Part shown: positions 47,353 to 55,801 of the stretch, piece by piece
Numbering within the stretch: position 1 is the first letter of the stretch
Layout: each line of letters starts with the position of its first letter
NCBI RefSeq assembly: GCF_902806695.1
Contig: NZ_CADCXN010000001.1
Location: forward strand, 1-64,000
DNA length: 64,000 nt
Source: Candidatus Methylobacter favarea
GTDB lineage: Bacteria > Pseudomonadota > Gammaproteobacteria > Methylococcales > Methylomonadaceae
Direction of reading: 5' to 3'
Notes under the pieces: model-generated
Seen by the model: the letters and a program-made list of their open reading frames with translations, nothing else
The model's database searches: none
What the model was told of the DNA's origin: nothing
Program-made: the position numbers and the translations under genes

Positions 47353-47574
47353 ATGAGTGGAATAAAAATTTTTGCAATATTGTTGATCATAGCAGGCGCA
47401 CTGGGTCTTGGTTATGGGAGTTTCAGCTATACCAAAGACACACAAGAAGCCAAGCTAGGCCCCGTAGAGCTTACGGTTAAGGATACCGAGACTGTTAACA
47501 TCCCGGTCTGGGCAGGAGTAGGCACAATAGTAGCCGGAGCCGTGCTATTGCTGTTTTCCAATAAGAGAAGCTAG
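47353..47574 (+). CDS. Small membrane protein, two predicted segments
   Basis: 73 residues. Hydrophobic helices at about 5-25 (IFAILLIIAGALGLGYGSF) and 50-68 (VWAGVGTIVAGAVLLLFSN) flank a polar loop containing KLGPVELTVKDTETVNIPVW. This layout is common among small proteobacterial stress-linked membrane proteins, but no named family is assigned with confidence. A strong AGGAG ribosome site precedes the ATG. It stands between the glucan synthase gene and CsbD/DUF4398-type stress genes. Confidence 0.75.
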   Translation: MSGIKIFAILLIIAGALGLGYGSFSYTKDTQEAKLGPVELTVKDTETVNIPVWAGVGTIVAGAVLLLFSNKRS

Positions 47575-48133
47575 CGCATTTTCAGCTTGTATAAAGGGAA
47601 AGGCAGACGCATGGCCCAGCCAAGAGGACTTTGCTGAACGGGAGATTATGATGCCCTAACTCTGTTAGATGGCGGAAGCCGCTCTGATCAATGCTCGCAA
47701 CCAGGGGATGGCGCCGCCAAGCGGCGAAGTGGATTGCCGTGAGCGAAACGATGAAGCACCGGCGGCACCACGCAACGCTTGCCCCCAAACTTAACCCAAG
47801 CCTGCGGACCTGATGACGCGATGCCTCTGTAGCAGCAAATCGCTAACATGTTGGCGGTACAGCCGGCGCTTGGCCCGGCCCTGCTGGTGTTCATCGACGA
47901 TACCAATTGGAACAGCCAGGTTAAATGGTTGGCTCAATTCACCCGGCTGAATGCGAAATTATCTTCAGGAAGCTGCCTAGTCCAGGCAGGCAAAAAGAAA
48001 AGGCTCTAATGGTTTATTTCCTGCCCGCCCTTCTCCTCTGCTCTGTGTTCGCTGCCGCACAGACGGTTTTTGAAATTATTTATATACTTTTTTAAAAAGA
48101 ACAACTCAGAATGAACGTTACAGTGGAGACTTG
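47575..48133. other. GC-richer spacer with possible decayed coding sequence
   Basis: No intact gene. Around 47840-47960 a frame reads ALLVFIDDTNWNSQVKWLAQ, which looks protein-like but has stops on both sides and was not matched to a family. Possibly a pseudogene. Confidence 0.3.
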
Positions 48134-48266
48134 ATGATAGCCACAGATCACGCCCAAGGACGAGTTAATGAAGTTAAAGGCAAAGTTGAAAAAATATCGG
48201 GCGCAAGCAGGTTTTGCTAAGCTTCAGGACGAGCTTGAAGGTACTATTGATCAGAAAAATCCTTGA
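48134..48266 (+). pseudogene. CsbD-like stress protein, frameshifted
   Basis: Starts at ATG 48134 with DHAQGRVNEVKGKVEKISGA, the CsbD amphipathic pattern, then runs into a stop; in the next frame AKLQDELEGTIDQKNP continues the pattern to a stop at 48266. One frameshift near 48210 separates them. Joined, the product would be about 44 residues, somewhat short for CsbD. Either a recent pseudogene or a sequencing error. Confidence 0.6.
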
Positions 48267-48381
48267 TTCCATCTGCATTTACTGTTCGGCCATAGCAGGA
48301 GTGATCATGAGCGTTACATCAATTTTAATTCAACCTTTATAGAGTGATTCCAATAACAATTCAGAGCAGCGAAGGTTAATT

Positions 48382-48762
48382 ATGAAAAATAAAAACATTA
48401 TAAAATTACCGGTACCGGTTCTGACTCTGGCACTGGCTATTCTTATTGGCGGTTGCAGTTCAAATCCGCCGGTAGATAAAATGTCGGTGGCGGAACATTT
48501 GCTTGAAGATGCCGATGTTAATAAATCCCCACAATATTCTCCGCTGGAAATGCGAATTGCGAGAGAAAATTTTGAAGCAGCGAAAGCCGCCATGGCGGAC
48601 GAAGATTACGATAAGGCCAGACGCTTGGCGGAAAAGGTCGCGGTTGATGTGGAAACTGCTTCAGCCAAAGCGGATTCCATCCGGGCTAAAAATGCTGTGG
48701 ATGAACTCAAAAGAAGTTTGGACACCCTGCGTCAGGAATTAAATTCCAAAAATAACAGTTAA
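48382..48762 (+). CDS. DUF4398 domain-containing lipoprotein
   Basis: 126 residues. A lipoprotein signal with lipobox LIGGC is followed by a helical DUF4398 region (SPLEMRIARENFEAAKAAMA then DYDKARRLAEKVAVDVETAS) that resembles the N-terminal part of the OmpA-like protein just downstream. Probably an outer-membrane or periplasmic helical protein. The gene is 22 bases upstream of the OmpA-like gene, so the two are co-transcribed. Confidence 0.85.
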   Translation: MKNKNIIKLPVPVLTLALAILIGGCSSNPPVDKMSVAEHLLEDADVNKSPQYSPLEMRIARENFEAAKAAMADEDYDKARRLAEKVAVDVETASAKADSIRAKNAVDELKRSLDTLRQELNSKNNS

Positions 48763-48784
48763 TTGGCGACAAGAGATTCATACC

Positions 48785-49597
48785 ATGAAAAATAAAAAAC
48801 TTATGAATAAGGTGTTATTGATTGCCGGGCTGACTGCAATGTATGGCATGCTTTCCGGATGCGCTACGCCGCCCAATGCAGCTTTGGATGAAGCCCGCAG
48901 CGATATTGCCAATCTGCGCAGTGATTCGGTCGTAGCGTCCAAAGCGCCGGTAGCCTTGTATGATGCGGAAAAAGCCTTGAAACAGGCTGAAAATACCTGG
49001 AGCGATACTGAAGATGAGGAAGAAGTCAGCCATTTGTCTTATTTGGCCAAGCGCAAGGCTGAAATTGCAAAATATACCGCTGAGCGGAATATGGCAGAGG
49101 AGCAGTTGACAGCCTTGAAAGAAGATCGCGACAAAATGATGCTGCAATCTAAAACGGAAAAAGTGCGCTCTTTGGAAGAGGAGCTCATGAAAATGAAAGA
49201 GTTCGACCCGCGCAAGACTAATCGCGGCTTGGTTTTAACCTTGGGGGATGTGCTGTTTGCAACCGGTAAAGCCGAGCTCAATAGCGGTTCGCAAAATAAT
49301 CTTTATCAGCTGACTACATTTTTGAGAGAGAATCCGGATCGCAATATTCTTATTGAAGGTCACACTGATAGCGTAGGCTCTGAAGATATGAATTTACGGT
49401 TATCACTGAGACGCGCTGATTCTGTTGCCAATTTTCTGGCCGCCAATGGTATTGAACGCAGCCGGATCGCTACCAAAGGTTATGGCGAAGCCTATCCAAA
49501 AGACTCAAATGATACGGTTACGGGACGTCAGTATAATCGCCGCGTAGAACTTATTGTTCTTGATCCCGGTAAAACGGCTGACGACGTAAGAAGATAA
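48785..49597 (+). CDS. OmpA family lipoprotein with helical N-terminal domain
   Basis: 270 residues. Lipobox LSGC near residue 25, a helical DUF4398-like region (ALDEARSDIANLRSDSVVAS to about residue 125), a coiled coil (EKVRSLEEELMKMKEF), then an OmpA/MotB peptidoglycan-binding domain from about 140: LGDVLFATGKAELNSGSQNN, IEGHTDSVGSEDMNLRLSLR, NGIERSRIATKGYGE and NRRVEL. It likely links the outer membrane to peptidoglycan. Paired with the preceding DUF4398 lipoprotein. Confidence 0.9.
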   Translation: MKNKKLMNKVLLIAGLTAMYGMLSGCATPPNAALDEARSDIANLRSDSVVASKAPVALYDAEKALKQAENTWSDTEDEEEVSHLSYLAKRKAEIAKYTAERNMAEEQLTALKEDRDKMMLQSKTEKVRSLEEELMKMKEFDPRKTNRGLVLTLGDVLFATGKAELNSGSQNNLYQLTTFLRENPDRNILIEGHTDSVGSEDMNLRLSLRRADSVANFLAANGIERSRIATKGYGEAYPKDSNDTVTGRQYNRRVELIVLDPGKTADDVRR

Positions 49598-50005
49598 TAA
49601 TCTTTTATTATCAATCGACTCGATAACTATACAGGGAAGTGCTGGTTCATATGCATGAGTTGTATTAATTCAGATTCGATCCGGACACAGCTGTTGAAAT
49701 GAGCGAAGGTTACTGCTTAGCGGGACGTGTCGAATCTTTATCACCTCTTAAAGACGCAACCCTCATGCCAGAGAATAACGCAAGCGCATCACTCAAAAAG
49801 CCGGCTTGCTGAAGAACTGGGCCCTATGCCTACAACCCAGATGGTCTTCAGGCACATTATCCGAAACCCACGCCGGCAAGAGATAAGGCGATCGCCGTCA
49901 ATCACCACGAATGGAGCATTATGCTATTAATTCAGCGTTTCGATAGCGCTAATTTAACATTTTTATACAGCCAAATCCGATCGCCAGACTGTTAGAATGT
50001 TGGAC
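49598..50005. other. Spacer downstream of the OmpA-like gene
   Basis: Nothing recognisable is seen beyond a small AT-rich hairpin right after the stop; a 67-codon open frame at 49727 has no support. Confidence 0.35.
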
Positions 50006-52417
50006 TCAGTTTTCTATAGCAATTTTTAAACCGTCATCGACTTTTTCCAGCCAGATAAAGCGCAGTTGATTTCTTACCGCTTCGGGTATTTCTTCAAAGT
50101 CCCGTTGGTTGCGGGCGGGAAGCATGACGGTTTTTATTCCTGCCCTGGCAGCAGCAATGACCTTCTCTTTAATGCCGCCGACCGGCAATACCAGTCCACG
50201 CAGGCTGATTTCTCCAGTCATCGCAACATCGCTGCGCACGGTGCGCTCGGAGAATGCAGAAAATAATGCAGTAAACATGGCGACGCCGGCGCTCGGGCCG
50301 TCTTTAGGAATGGCGCCTGCCGGCACATGAATATGGATGTCGTTTTTCTCGAATATTTCCGGATTTAAACCCAGCTCGCGGGCGCGCGATTTCACCAAGC
50401 TTAAGGCTGCCTGGGCGCTTTCTTTCATGACTTCGCCCAGTTGTCCCGTAAGGATCAGTTTGCCGTTGCCATGCAAGCGGGTAGCTTCAATAAAAAGAAT
50501 ATCGCCGCCAACCGGCGTCCATGCAAGCCCTGTCGCCACGCCAGGCACACTGGTGCGCATGGCGATGTCGCTTTCAAACTTTTTCGGCCCGAGAATGCCC
50601 GGTATTTGCTCGCTGTCGATTATTTCGCTAGTAACAATACCCTCGGCAATACGCATGGCTACATGACGACATACTCCGCCGATTTCCCGCTCCAGATTTC
50701 TGCACCCGGCTTCCCGTGTATAGTCCTGGATAATGGTTAGTATGGCCGGGTCAGTAATAGTAAATTGCTCAGGCGTCAAGCCGTTGTTTTCCATTTGTCT
50801 TTTTACCAGATAGCGTCTGGCAATTTGGGCTTTTTCATCGGAAGTATAACCGGTTAAGGCGATTATTTCCATCCGGTCGCGCAAAGGCGCTGGAATGCTG
50901 TCAAGCACATTGGCAGTGCCGATGAACATGACCTGGCTCAGATCAAACGCCACGCCGAGATAGTTGTCGCGGAAAGTTGAATTCTGCTCCGGATCCAGCA
51001 CTTCGAGCAAGGCTGACGATGGATCGCCATGAAATCCGCCTGAACCGAGCTTGTCCATTTCATCAAGCATAAATACCGGGTTATTGGTGCCGGCTTTGCG
51101 AATGGATTGAATTATGTTGCCCGGCAAAGCGCCAATATAAGTGCGTCTGTGGCCTCGGATCTCGGCTTCATCATGCATTCCGCCCAGGCTGGCTCGTATA
51201 AATTCACGCCCGGTTGCCCGGGCTATGCTGCGTCCCAGGGAGGTTTTGCCGACGCCCGGCGGACCTACAAAACATAAAATAGGACTTTTGCCATGCGGGT
51301 TCAACTTGCGCACGGCCAAAAATTCCAGAATGCGCTGCTTGATTTTATCCAGACCGTAGTGATCTTCATTAAGAACTTCCCGGGCTTTAGCGATATCAAT
51401 AAAGCCTGCGCTTGCGATAGCCCAGGGCAGTTCTATCAGCCAATCAAGGTAAGTGCGAATCATTGAATATTCGCCGCTGGCTTCCGGCATATGCTGCAAG
51501 CGGCCCAGTTCCTTGCGCGCCTGTTTTTCCGCCTCTTCCGGCATCTTGGCAGCAGTAATGGCGTGGCTGAGTTCTTCAATTTCGGCAGCATTGCCCTCAT
51601 CTTCTCCCAATTCCTTCTGGATAGCCTTCATTTGCTCCCGCAAAACGAATTCCCGCTGCCGCTGTCCCATGGTTTCCTGGGTCTGTTCATTAATCTGGTT
51701 TGAAAGTTTTAATACCTCGATACGGTAATTAAGTAACTCCAGAAGCTTGTCAAGACGCGCCTGAATGTCAAACAGGGCCAGTAATTCCTGCTTTTCTTCA
51801 GGTTTTGAAATCAGGTAACTGGCGATCAAGTCAGTCACTATGGTCGGCGAGGTTACCGATCGAATTGCGTTAACCAGCTCCTCGGGCGCTTGCCGCGTCT
51901 GAGTCAGTACTTCCATGGCTTTTTGTTTAAGCGTTATTACTCGCGCCTCAATATCTTTGGAAACCAGGTCAGATTCTCCGTAACGTTCAATACGGGCGAC
52001 AAGGAAGGGGTAACCCTGTAAAAATTCCTTGGTCCGAAAGCGCTGCTCACCCTGGCAAACGATTTGATGAGTGCCGTCAGGAGCGGTTATATAACGTAAG
52101 ATTTCCGCGACCGTACCGACTTTGTGAAGATCATCGGGGCCGGGTTCTTCATCCTTGTCGCGCAGCTGCATGATCAATCCGACCGGTTTTTGAGAACGAA
52201 CCGCCTCCTGCACAGCAGCAATGGAGGCTTTCCGGCCAATCACCAGCGGAAAAACAATTTGCGGGAAAAGCACCGTGCCGCGCATAGGCACAATGATAAG
52301 TGCATCGTTTGGAACAGGCGGAATATGTAACGTATCTCCCTGCATTTTCTCTGCTGAGGTTTCTTCCATTTCTGCCGTTGATCCCAGAAGCTTGTTTTTC
52401 AGGTCCTTGATTTGCAT
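50006..52417 (-). CDS. lon: ATP-dependent endopeptidase La (Lon)
   Basis: 803 residues (E. coli Lon 784). LonN domain (ALIIVPMRGTVLFPQIVFPL), coiled region, AAA+ module with Walker A GPPGVGKTSLGRSIA and Walker B VFMLDEMDKLG, and the C-terminal serine-lysine protease domain with Ser709 in PKDGPSAGVAMFTAL and Lys in GGIKEKVIAAARAG. It degrades misfolded and regulatory proteins. The N-terminus has a slightly extended polar start (EETSAEKMQG). It lies 9 bases downstream of an hsp20 gene on the same strand: a heat-shock operon. Confidence 0.96.
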   Translation of the reverse strand: MQIKDLKNKLLGSTAEMEETSAEKMQGDTLHIPPVPNDALIIVPMRGTVLFPQIVFPLVIGRKASIAAVQEAVRSQKPVGLIMQLRDKDEEPGPDDLHKVGTVAEILRYITAPDGTHQIVCQGEQRFRTKEFLQGYPFLVARIERYGESDLVSKDIEARVITLKQKAMEVLTQTRQAPEELVNAIRSVTSPTIVTDLIASYLISKPEEKQELLALFDIQARLDKLLELLNYRIEVLKLSNQINEQTQETMGQRQREFVLREQMKAIQKELGEDEGNAAEIEELSHAITAAKMPEEAEKQARKELGRLQHMPEASGEYSMIRTYLDWLIELPWAIASAGFIDIAKAREVLNEDHYGLDKIKQRILEFLAVRKLNPHGKSPILCFVGPPGVGKTSLGRSIARATGREFIRASLGGMHDEAEIRGHRRTYIGALPGNIIQSIRKAGTNNPVFMLDEMDKLGSGGFHGDPSSALLEVLDPEQNSTFRDNYLGVAFDLSQVMFIGTANVLDSIPAPLRDRMEIIALTGYTSDEKAQIARRYLVKRQMENNGLTPEQFTITDPAILTIIQDYTREAGCRNLEREIGGVCRHVAMRIAEGIVTSEIIDSEQIPGILGPKKFESDIAMRTSVPGVATGLAWTPVGGDILFIEATRLHGNGKLILTGQLGEVMKESAQAALSLVKSRARELGLNPEIFEKNDIHIHVPAGAIPKDGPSAGVAMFTALFSAFSERTVRSDVAMTGEISLRGLVLPVGGIKEKVIAAARAGIKTVMLPARNQRDFEEIPEAVRNQLRFIWLEKVDDGLKIAIEN

Positions 52418-52426
52418 AAGAAGTCC

Positions 52427-52828
52427 TTATATTTTTCGCAGTGAGATTAATAAACAACCGTTCACCAATTCACGAGTGCCGATTTCGAAACGTCCGGCGG
52501 GCATTGCAATATGCCGCTCAAATCTTCCATAGGGAATTTCCAGGCGCCGAATATGAGATTCGGCCTTGGCAGGAAGATTCCGCTCCCCCTCAATAATCAA
52601 ATGGTCGTCTTCAAGCATTATTCTTACATGCTCCTGCGTCACCCCCGGCAGTGCAATCATAATTATAAATTCATCGCAAGTTTCGTAGACATCGACCGGG
52701 GGCTCCCAGGTGCATCGCTTGGCATTCATAACAGCCGGTCTGAAGAATTGCCGATGCAGCCGATCGGCCTGATCCAGCAGATCGCAAGCTTCTGCCCACA
52801 TCCAGGATTCAAGATTACGTATTGCCAT
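52427..52828 (-). CDS. Hsp20/alpha-crystallin family small heat-shock protein
   Basis: 133 residues. The alpha-crystallin domain covers about residues 40-130: PPVDVYETCDEFIIMIALPG, VTQEHVRIMLEDDHLIIEGE, and the conserved MPAGRFEIGTRELVNGCLLI near the C-terminus. The C-terminal IxI-type tail is short. A holdase chaperone that keeps unfolded proteins soluble. First gene of an hsp20-lon unit; a clear sigma-32 promoter was not found in the AT-rich upstream DNA. Confidence 0.9.
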   Translation of the reverse strand: MAIRNLESWMWAEACDLLDQADRLHRQFFRPAVMNAKRCTWEPPVDVYETCDEFIIMIALPGVTQEHVRIMLEDDHLIIEGERNLPAKAESHIRRLEIPYGRFERHIAMPAGRFEIGTRELVNGCLLISLRKI

Positions 52829-53415
52829 AATAGGATGTTATTCCGGGTTGTCGAATTATTGAGTAATAGATCCAGATTGAAATTAATATCCACCCGATTC
52901 ACTGACTTTTAAATACGTCAGCACGAATACATTTATAGTCAAACTTCACTAGACCTGAAGAATATAGCCTAAAGAACAAACGGATTCATTATATAAATAA
53001 AAGCTCATGGAAACAATTGGTAGCACTACTTAGTCACAGTAAGACTTATAGTTTTTGGAAGGCTGCAGTCGTAATAAATACGATAATTCTATAGCTGAAA
53101 GCGGGAATAATAAACTTCAACCTTAATCAATCATTCTGTTTCTGATCGTCTTGCAAGTAGCTTACAATCAATAGTTAAAGTTTAATAATATGAATTTATA
53201 TAAAATGTTGAAATGTATATTTTTTTTCTTTAAAGTACAGGTCTGTTCAATTTTGCGGCAGGTAAATGAAAACTGCTTTATAAATTCCTGAAAACAAGCT
53301 TAACTTTTTTGAGGGGGTTATATATAAACTTTTATTGAAAGCTAGATATTTTTATTCGTGATCGGAAGGAGCTTAAGCTTCATAATGTACAGAAGAGGAA
53401 TTAATCGCAAGATAA
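52829..53415. other. AT-rich intergenic region
   Basis: About 590 bases without any open frame of interest. It separates the leftward hsp20-lon unit from the rightward phage-type genes and must contain their promoters; it could also hold a small RNA, but none can be defined. Confidence 0.4.
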
Positions 53416-53450
53416 ACGGCGCCAAATCGAACTTTTCGATCTAACGCCGT
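53416..53450. other. Strong two-part RNA/DNA hairpin
   Basis: ACGGCG (53416-53421) pairs with CGCCGT (53445-53450), and inside, ATCGAA pairs with TTCGAT around a 3-base loop CTT. The two stems are separated by 4-base linkers on each side. No T tract follows, so it is a structural element in a leader or spacer rather than a clear terminator. Confidence 0.5.
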
Positions 53451-53542
53451 TCTAAGTATGCTGGTTAAGCATTTGTGTATGGATCAGGGTAGCCGCCCTG
53501 ACCCTTACGGTCCCAAGTTTGCACATCAGGAGTAAACAGCTT

Positions 53543-53833
53543 ATGACAACTTCATCGGTAATTCAAGCAAAACCGTTTTTTGAATTGACGCGTATTTTTG
53601 TAATAGCGGATGCCCTAAGGGTCATGCAATATTTAAAAATATTATCGTCAGCATTATTAAACCGCAACTCGTGCGGCCGGGACGGGGAGCCCCGCGAAAA
53701 TAAACTTTCGCTTAATGAAAGCCGGCAGGTTTTTCCCCTATTCATTCTAGGGAAACGGTTAGGTACCAGGCTATTGCTGGGGCTGGTTGGTCAGCACCAG
53801 ACATTCTTTTATCAGAAAAATTGTAAATCTTAA
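53543..53833 (+). CDS. Small hypothetical protein, possibly a degenerate copy of the next gene's start
   Basis: 96 residues, unrecognised. The leader before it (GTAGCCGC..., CCCAAG, CACATCAGGAG) is an imperfect copy of the leader of the gene at 53889, and the first residues (MTTSSVIQAKP) resemble that gene's MQTAPTIIKAQ. The rest has no family features. It may be a real small gene or the remains of a partial duplication. Confidence 0.35.
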   Translation: MTTSSVIQAKPFFELTRIFVIADALRVMQYLKILSSALLNRNSCGRDGEPRENKLSLNESRQVFPLFILGKRLGTRLLLGLVGQHQTFFYQKNCKS

Positions 53834-53888
53834 TGGGTGCAAGTAGCCGCTTATGCCCTTTATTTCCCAAGCACATCAGGAGATTTTT

Positions 53889-54728
53889 ATGCAAACTGCA
53901 CCAACAATAATTAAGGCCCAGGCTGAAAAAAAACCCGCTAAATTGCCGGCCGTTATTTCAGCAAATCCACTGGACCTACCGGCCACAACTTTTAAAGAAG
54001 GATTGGATCGCCGTAAAGAAAATCGGGCCACATTAATGGCCTGGATTCGTGATGCGCTGGTGGATGGCTCCGACTTTGGAAAAATTCATGTAGTGGGCCG
54101 AAACCGATGTCAAGCTGGTAAAAATTGCCACAACCCTGAGCATTACAGCAAGCCGAGCCTGTTCAAGGCCGGTGCCGAGAAAATATGCGGCATGCTGGGT
54201 TTAACGATACATTATCCAACTTTGGCGGAATACGAAAAAGCCGCCTTAACCGGTACCCATCTTAGCCAGATCATTATGCGCTGCGAGATTGTCGATGCCT
54301 CCGGGCGCGTGGTAGCGGATGGCGTAGGAGCGCGCTTACTGAGCCAGGACAATGGCGATATTAACAAGGCGCTGAAAATGGCGGAAAAGTCCGCCCATAT
54401 CGATGCTACTCTGCGCATGGCCGGTCTATCCGAAGTCTTTACTCAGGATATTGAAGACATAATGCCACAGCGAGAAGTTGAAAGTAGTCAACAAGCTGAA
54501 AATAGTGAGCAGGGAAGCCCGGTTGAGGAACAACTTGCCACTGTCAGTAAGACCGACTGCCAACGGTTAGAGGACAGGATAAAAGAGCTGGGATTAGACC
54601 ATAAACGGGTAAAGGACTGGATGTTTAAGGCCTCCCACCACCGTTTTAAGGACTTCATGGAATTAAGCCCCGAGTTTTATCAGACCCTCTACAGCAAACT
54701 GGACCAATTTGCGAAGGTGGCCTCATGA
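53889..54728 (+). CDS. Phage-associated protein of unnamed family
   Basis: 279 residues. Hallmarks are a small cysteine/histidine loop (NRCQAGKNCHNPEHYSKPS), the stretch KAGAEKICGMLGLTIHYPTL, and VADGVGARLLSQDNGDINKA followed by LKMAEKSAHIDATLRMAGLS. Proteins of this kind occur in phages and some free-living bacteria next to Gp157-type genes and recombination functions, suggesting a role in DNA processing; the molecular activity is unknown. The ATG at 53889 follows a CAGGAG ribosome site, preferred over ATG 53853. The acidic Gln/Glu-rich linker (ESSQQAENSEQGSPVEE) precedes a C-terminal helical part. It overlaps the Gp157 gene by ATGA. Confidence 0.75.
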   Translation: MQTAPTIIKAQAEKKPAKLPAVISANPLDLPATTFKEGLDRRKENRATLMAWIRDALVDGSDFGKIHVVGRNRCQAGKNCHNPEHYSKPSLFKAGAEKICGMLGLTIHYPTLAEYEKAALTGTHLSQIIMRCEIVDASGRVVADGVGARLLSQDNGDINKALKMAEKSAHIDATLRMAGLSEVFTQDIEDIMPQREVESSQQAENSEQGSPVEEQLATVSKTDCQRLEDRIKELGLDHKRVKDWMFKASHHRFKDFMELSPEFYQTLYSKLDQFAKVAS

Positions 54729-55228
54729 ACAAGCTGTCTTTATATGATTTAAGCAGTCATTATCTTTCAGCACTGGATACATTAACCGACCCGGAAATGG
54801 ATTTACCGGCTGAGGTAATTAATGACACACTTGAAGCCTTGACCGGCGAAATAGAAGATAAGGCTGTCAATGTGGCTAAATTCATGAGGAATATGGAAAC
54901 TACTGCCCTGGCCATAAAAGAGGCTGAAGCGGCTATGGCTAAACGCCGCAAAGCTTTGGAAAACCGGGTTAGTTGGATGAAAGCGTATTTGAAGGAAAAT
55001 ATGGAAAAGAGCGGCATTACTAAAATTGAATGTCCCTATTTTAAACTTTCTCTTCAGGCCAATCCTTCAGCTGTCACTGTTCTGGATGAAGCGGCTATCC
55101 CTGCCGAGTTTAAGGAGCCGGTCATAAGCTGGAAGATTGATAAAACAGCAATAAAGGAGGCGATAAAACTGGGTAAGTCTGTGCCGGGGGCAGATCTGGT
55201 GAATGGCAGCCGGCTGGTTATTAAATAA
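54725..55228 (+). CDS. Siphovirus Gp157 family protein
   Basis: 167 residues, mostly helical. A coiled coil (EALTGEIEDKAVNVAKFMRN to AMAKRRKALENRVSWMKAYL) is followed by the family C-terminus: GITKIECPYFKLSLQANPSA, VISWKIDKTAIKEAIKLGKS and VPGADLVNGSRLVIK. In phages Gp157 has been linked to resistance to superinfecting phage in streptococci. Here it is translationally coupled to the preceding phage-type gene, with no structural phage genes nearby. Confidence 0.85.
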   Translation: MNKLSLYDLSSHYLSALDTLTDPEMDLPAEVINDTLEALTGEIEDKAVNVAKFMRNMETTALAIKEAEAAMAKRRKALENRVSWMKAYLKENMEKSGITKIECPYFKLSLQANPSAVTVLDEAAIPAEFKEPVISWKIDKTAIKEAIKLGKSVPGADLVNGSRLVIK

Positions 55229-55240
55229 ATACAGGCAGAA

Positions 55241-55263
55241 AGAGTCGTACAAAGCGGCTCTTT
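55241..55263 (+). terminator. Weak terminator after the Gp157 gene
   Basis: AGAGTCG and CGGCTCT pair (one G-T pair) around a short loop, followed by TTT, 13 bases past the Gp157 stop. Confidence 0.5.
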
Positions 55264-55699
55264 CCAGAGCCTTATTAATAATAATGAAACATCCTCCCGA
55301 GGGAATGAAAAGCCAAGGATTGAGGTGAGGTTTAAAACCGGCAAGGCGCGATTTAATTATTCCTTAGGATTATTATGTATTGCATGTGTTCTTACGCTAA
55401 CCTTAGTTTTGGATAAATTTATGAAGTCAAGAACAATGGATTAGCAAGCATTAGATTCAAGGCCAGTTTATCAGTCGTTAAATAACAGGTGATTTAGCCG
55501 GATTAAGAAAATTCAGGTTGCCGTATTATAGAAAGCGCTAATGCAAGAAAATGATTTTAGCCTTCGTGCGTGTACGCTGTGCTTACTTGTCCTCCTTAGT
55601 CTTTTAAGACATAACCCTTATGGTTTCAAGCGATGCCGTAAAAGGTCAGCCCTTGGCCACAGTACCAAGGCTCTCAGCTTAAGCCTTACGAAGTCGACA
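55264..55699. other. Spacer, no gene recognised
   Basis: A 66-codon open frame at 55541-55741 runs antisense to the IS5-like remnant that follows and is not supported as a gene. Confidence 0.35.
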
Positions 55700-55801
55700 T
55701 TAGAACGCTGGGTTCTGTTGACATTTCAGCGTAGCCAATAGCCAAATCAAAGCCGAGACAACATGCACACGAGCGGAATAATTCCGGGCCAGTTTCTTGA
55801 A
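55700..55801 (-). pseudogene. IS5-family transposase C-terminal remnant
   Basis: Leftward, a short frame reads FKKLARNYSARVHVVSALIW followed by LLATLKC and a stop. The pattern KLARNY-A-VH--SALIWL is the C-terminus of IS5-group transposases. A stop lies just upstream in the same frame, so only the end of the gene remains. Confidence 0.55.

Noticed and set aside
52898-52922. CTGAC/GTCAG hairpin upstream of hsp20 as a terminator or ROSE-like thermosensor
   Set aside because: Only five to six pairs with no T tract, and it lies too far from the start codon to mask the ribosome site.
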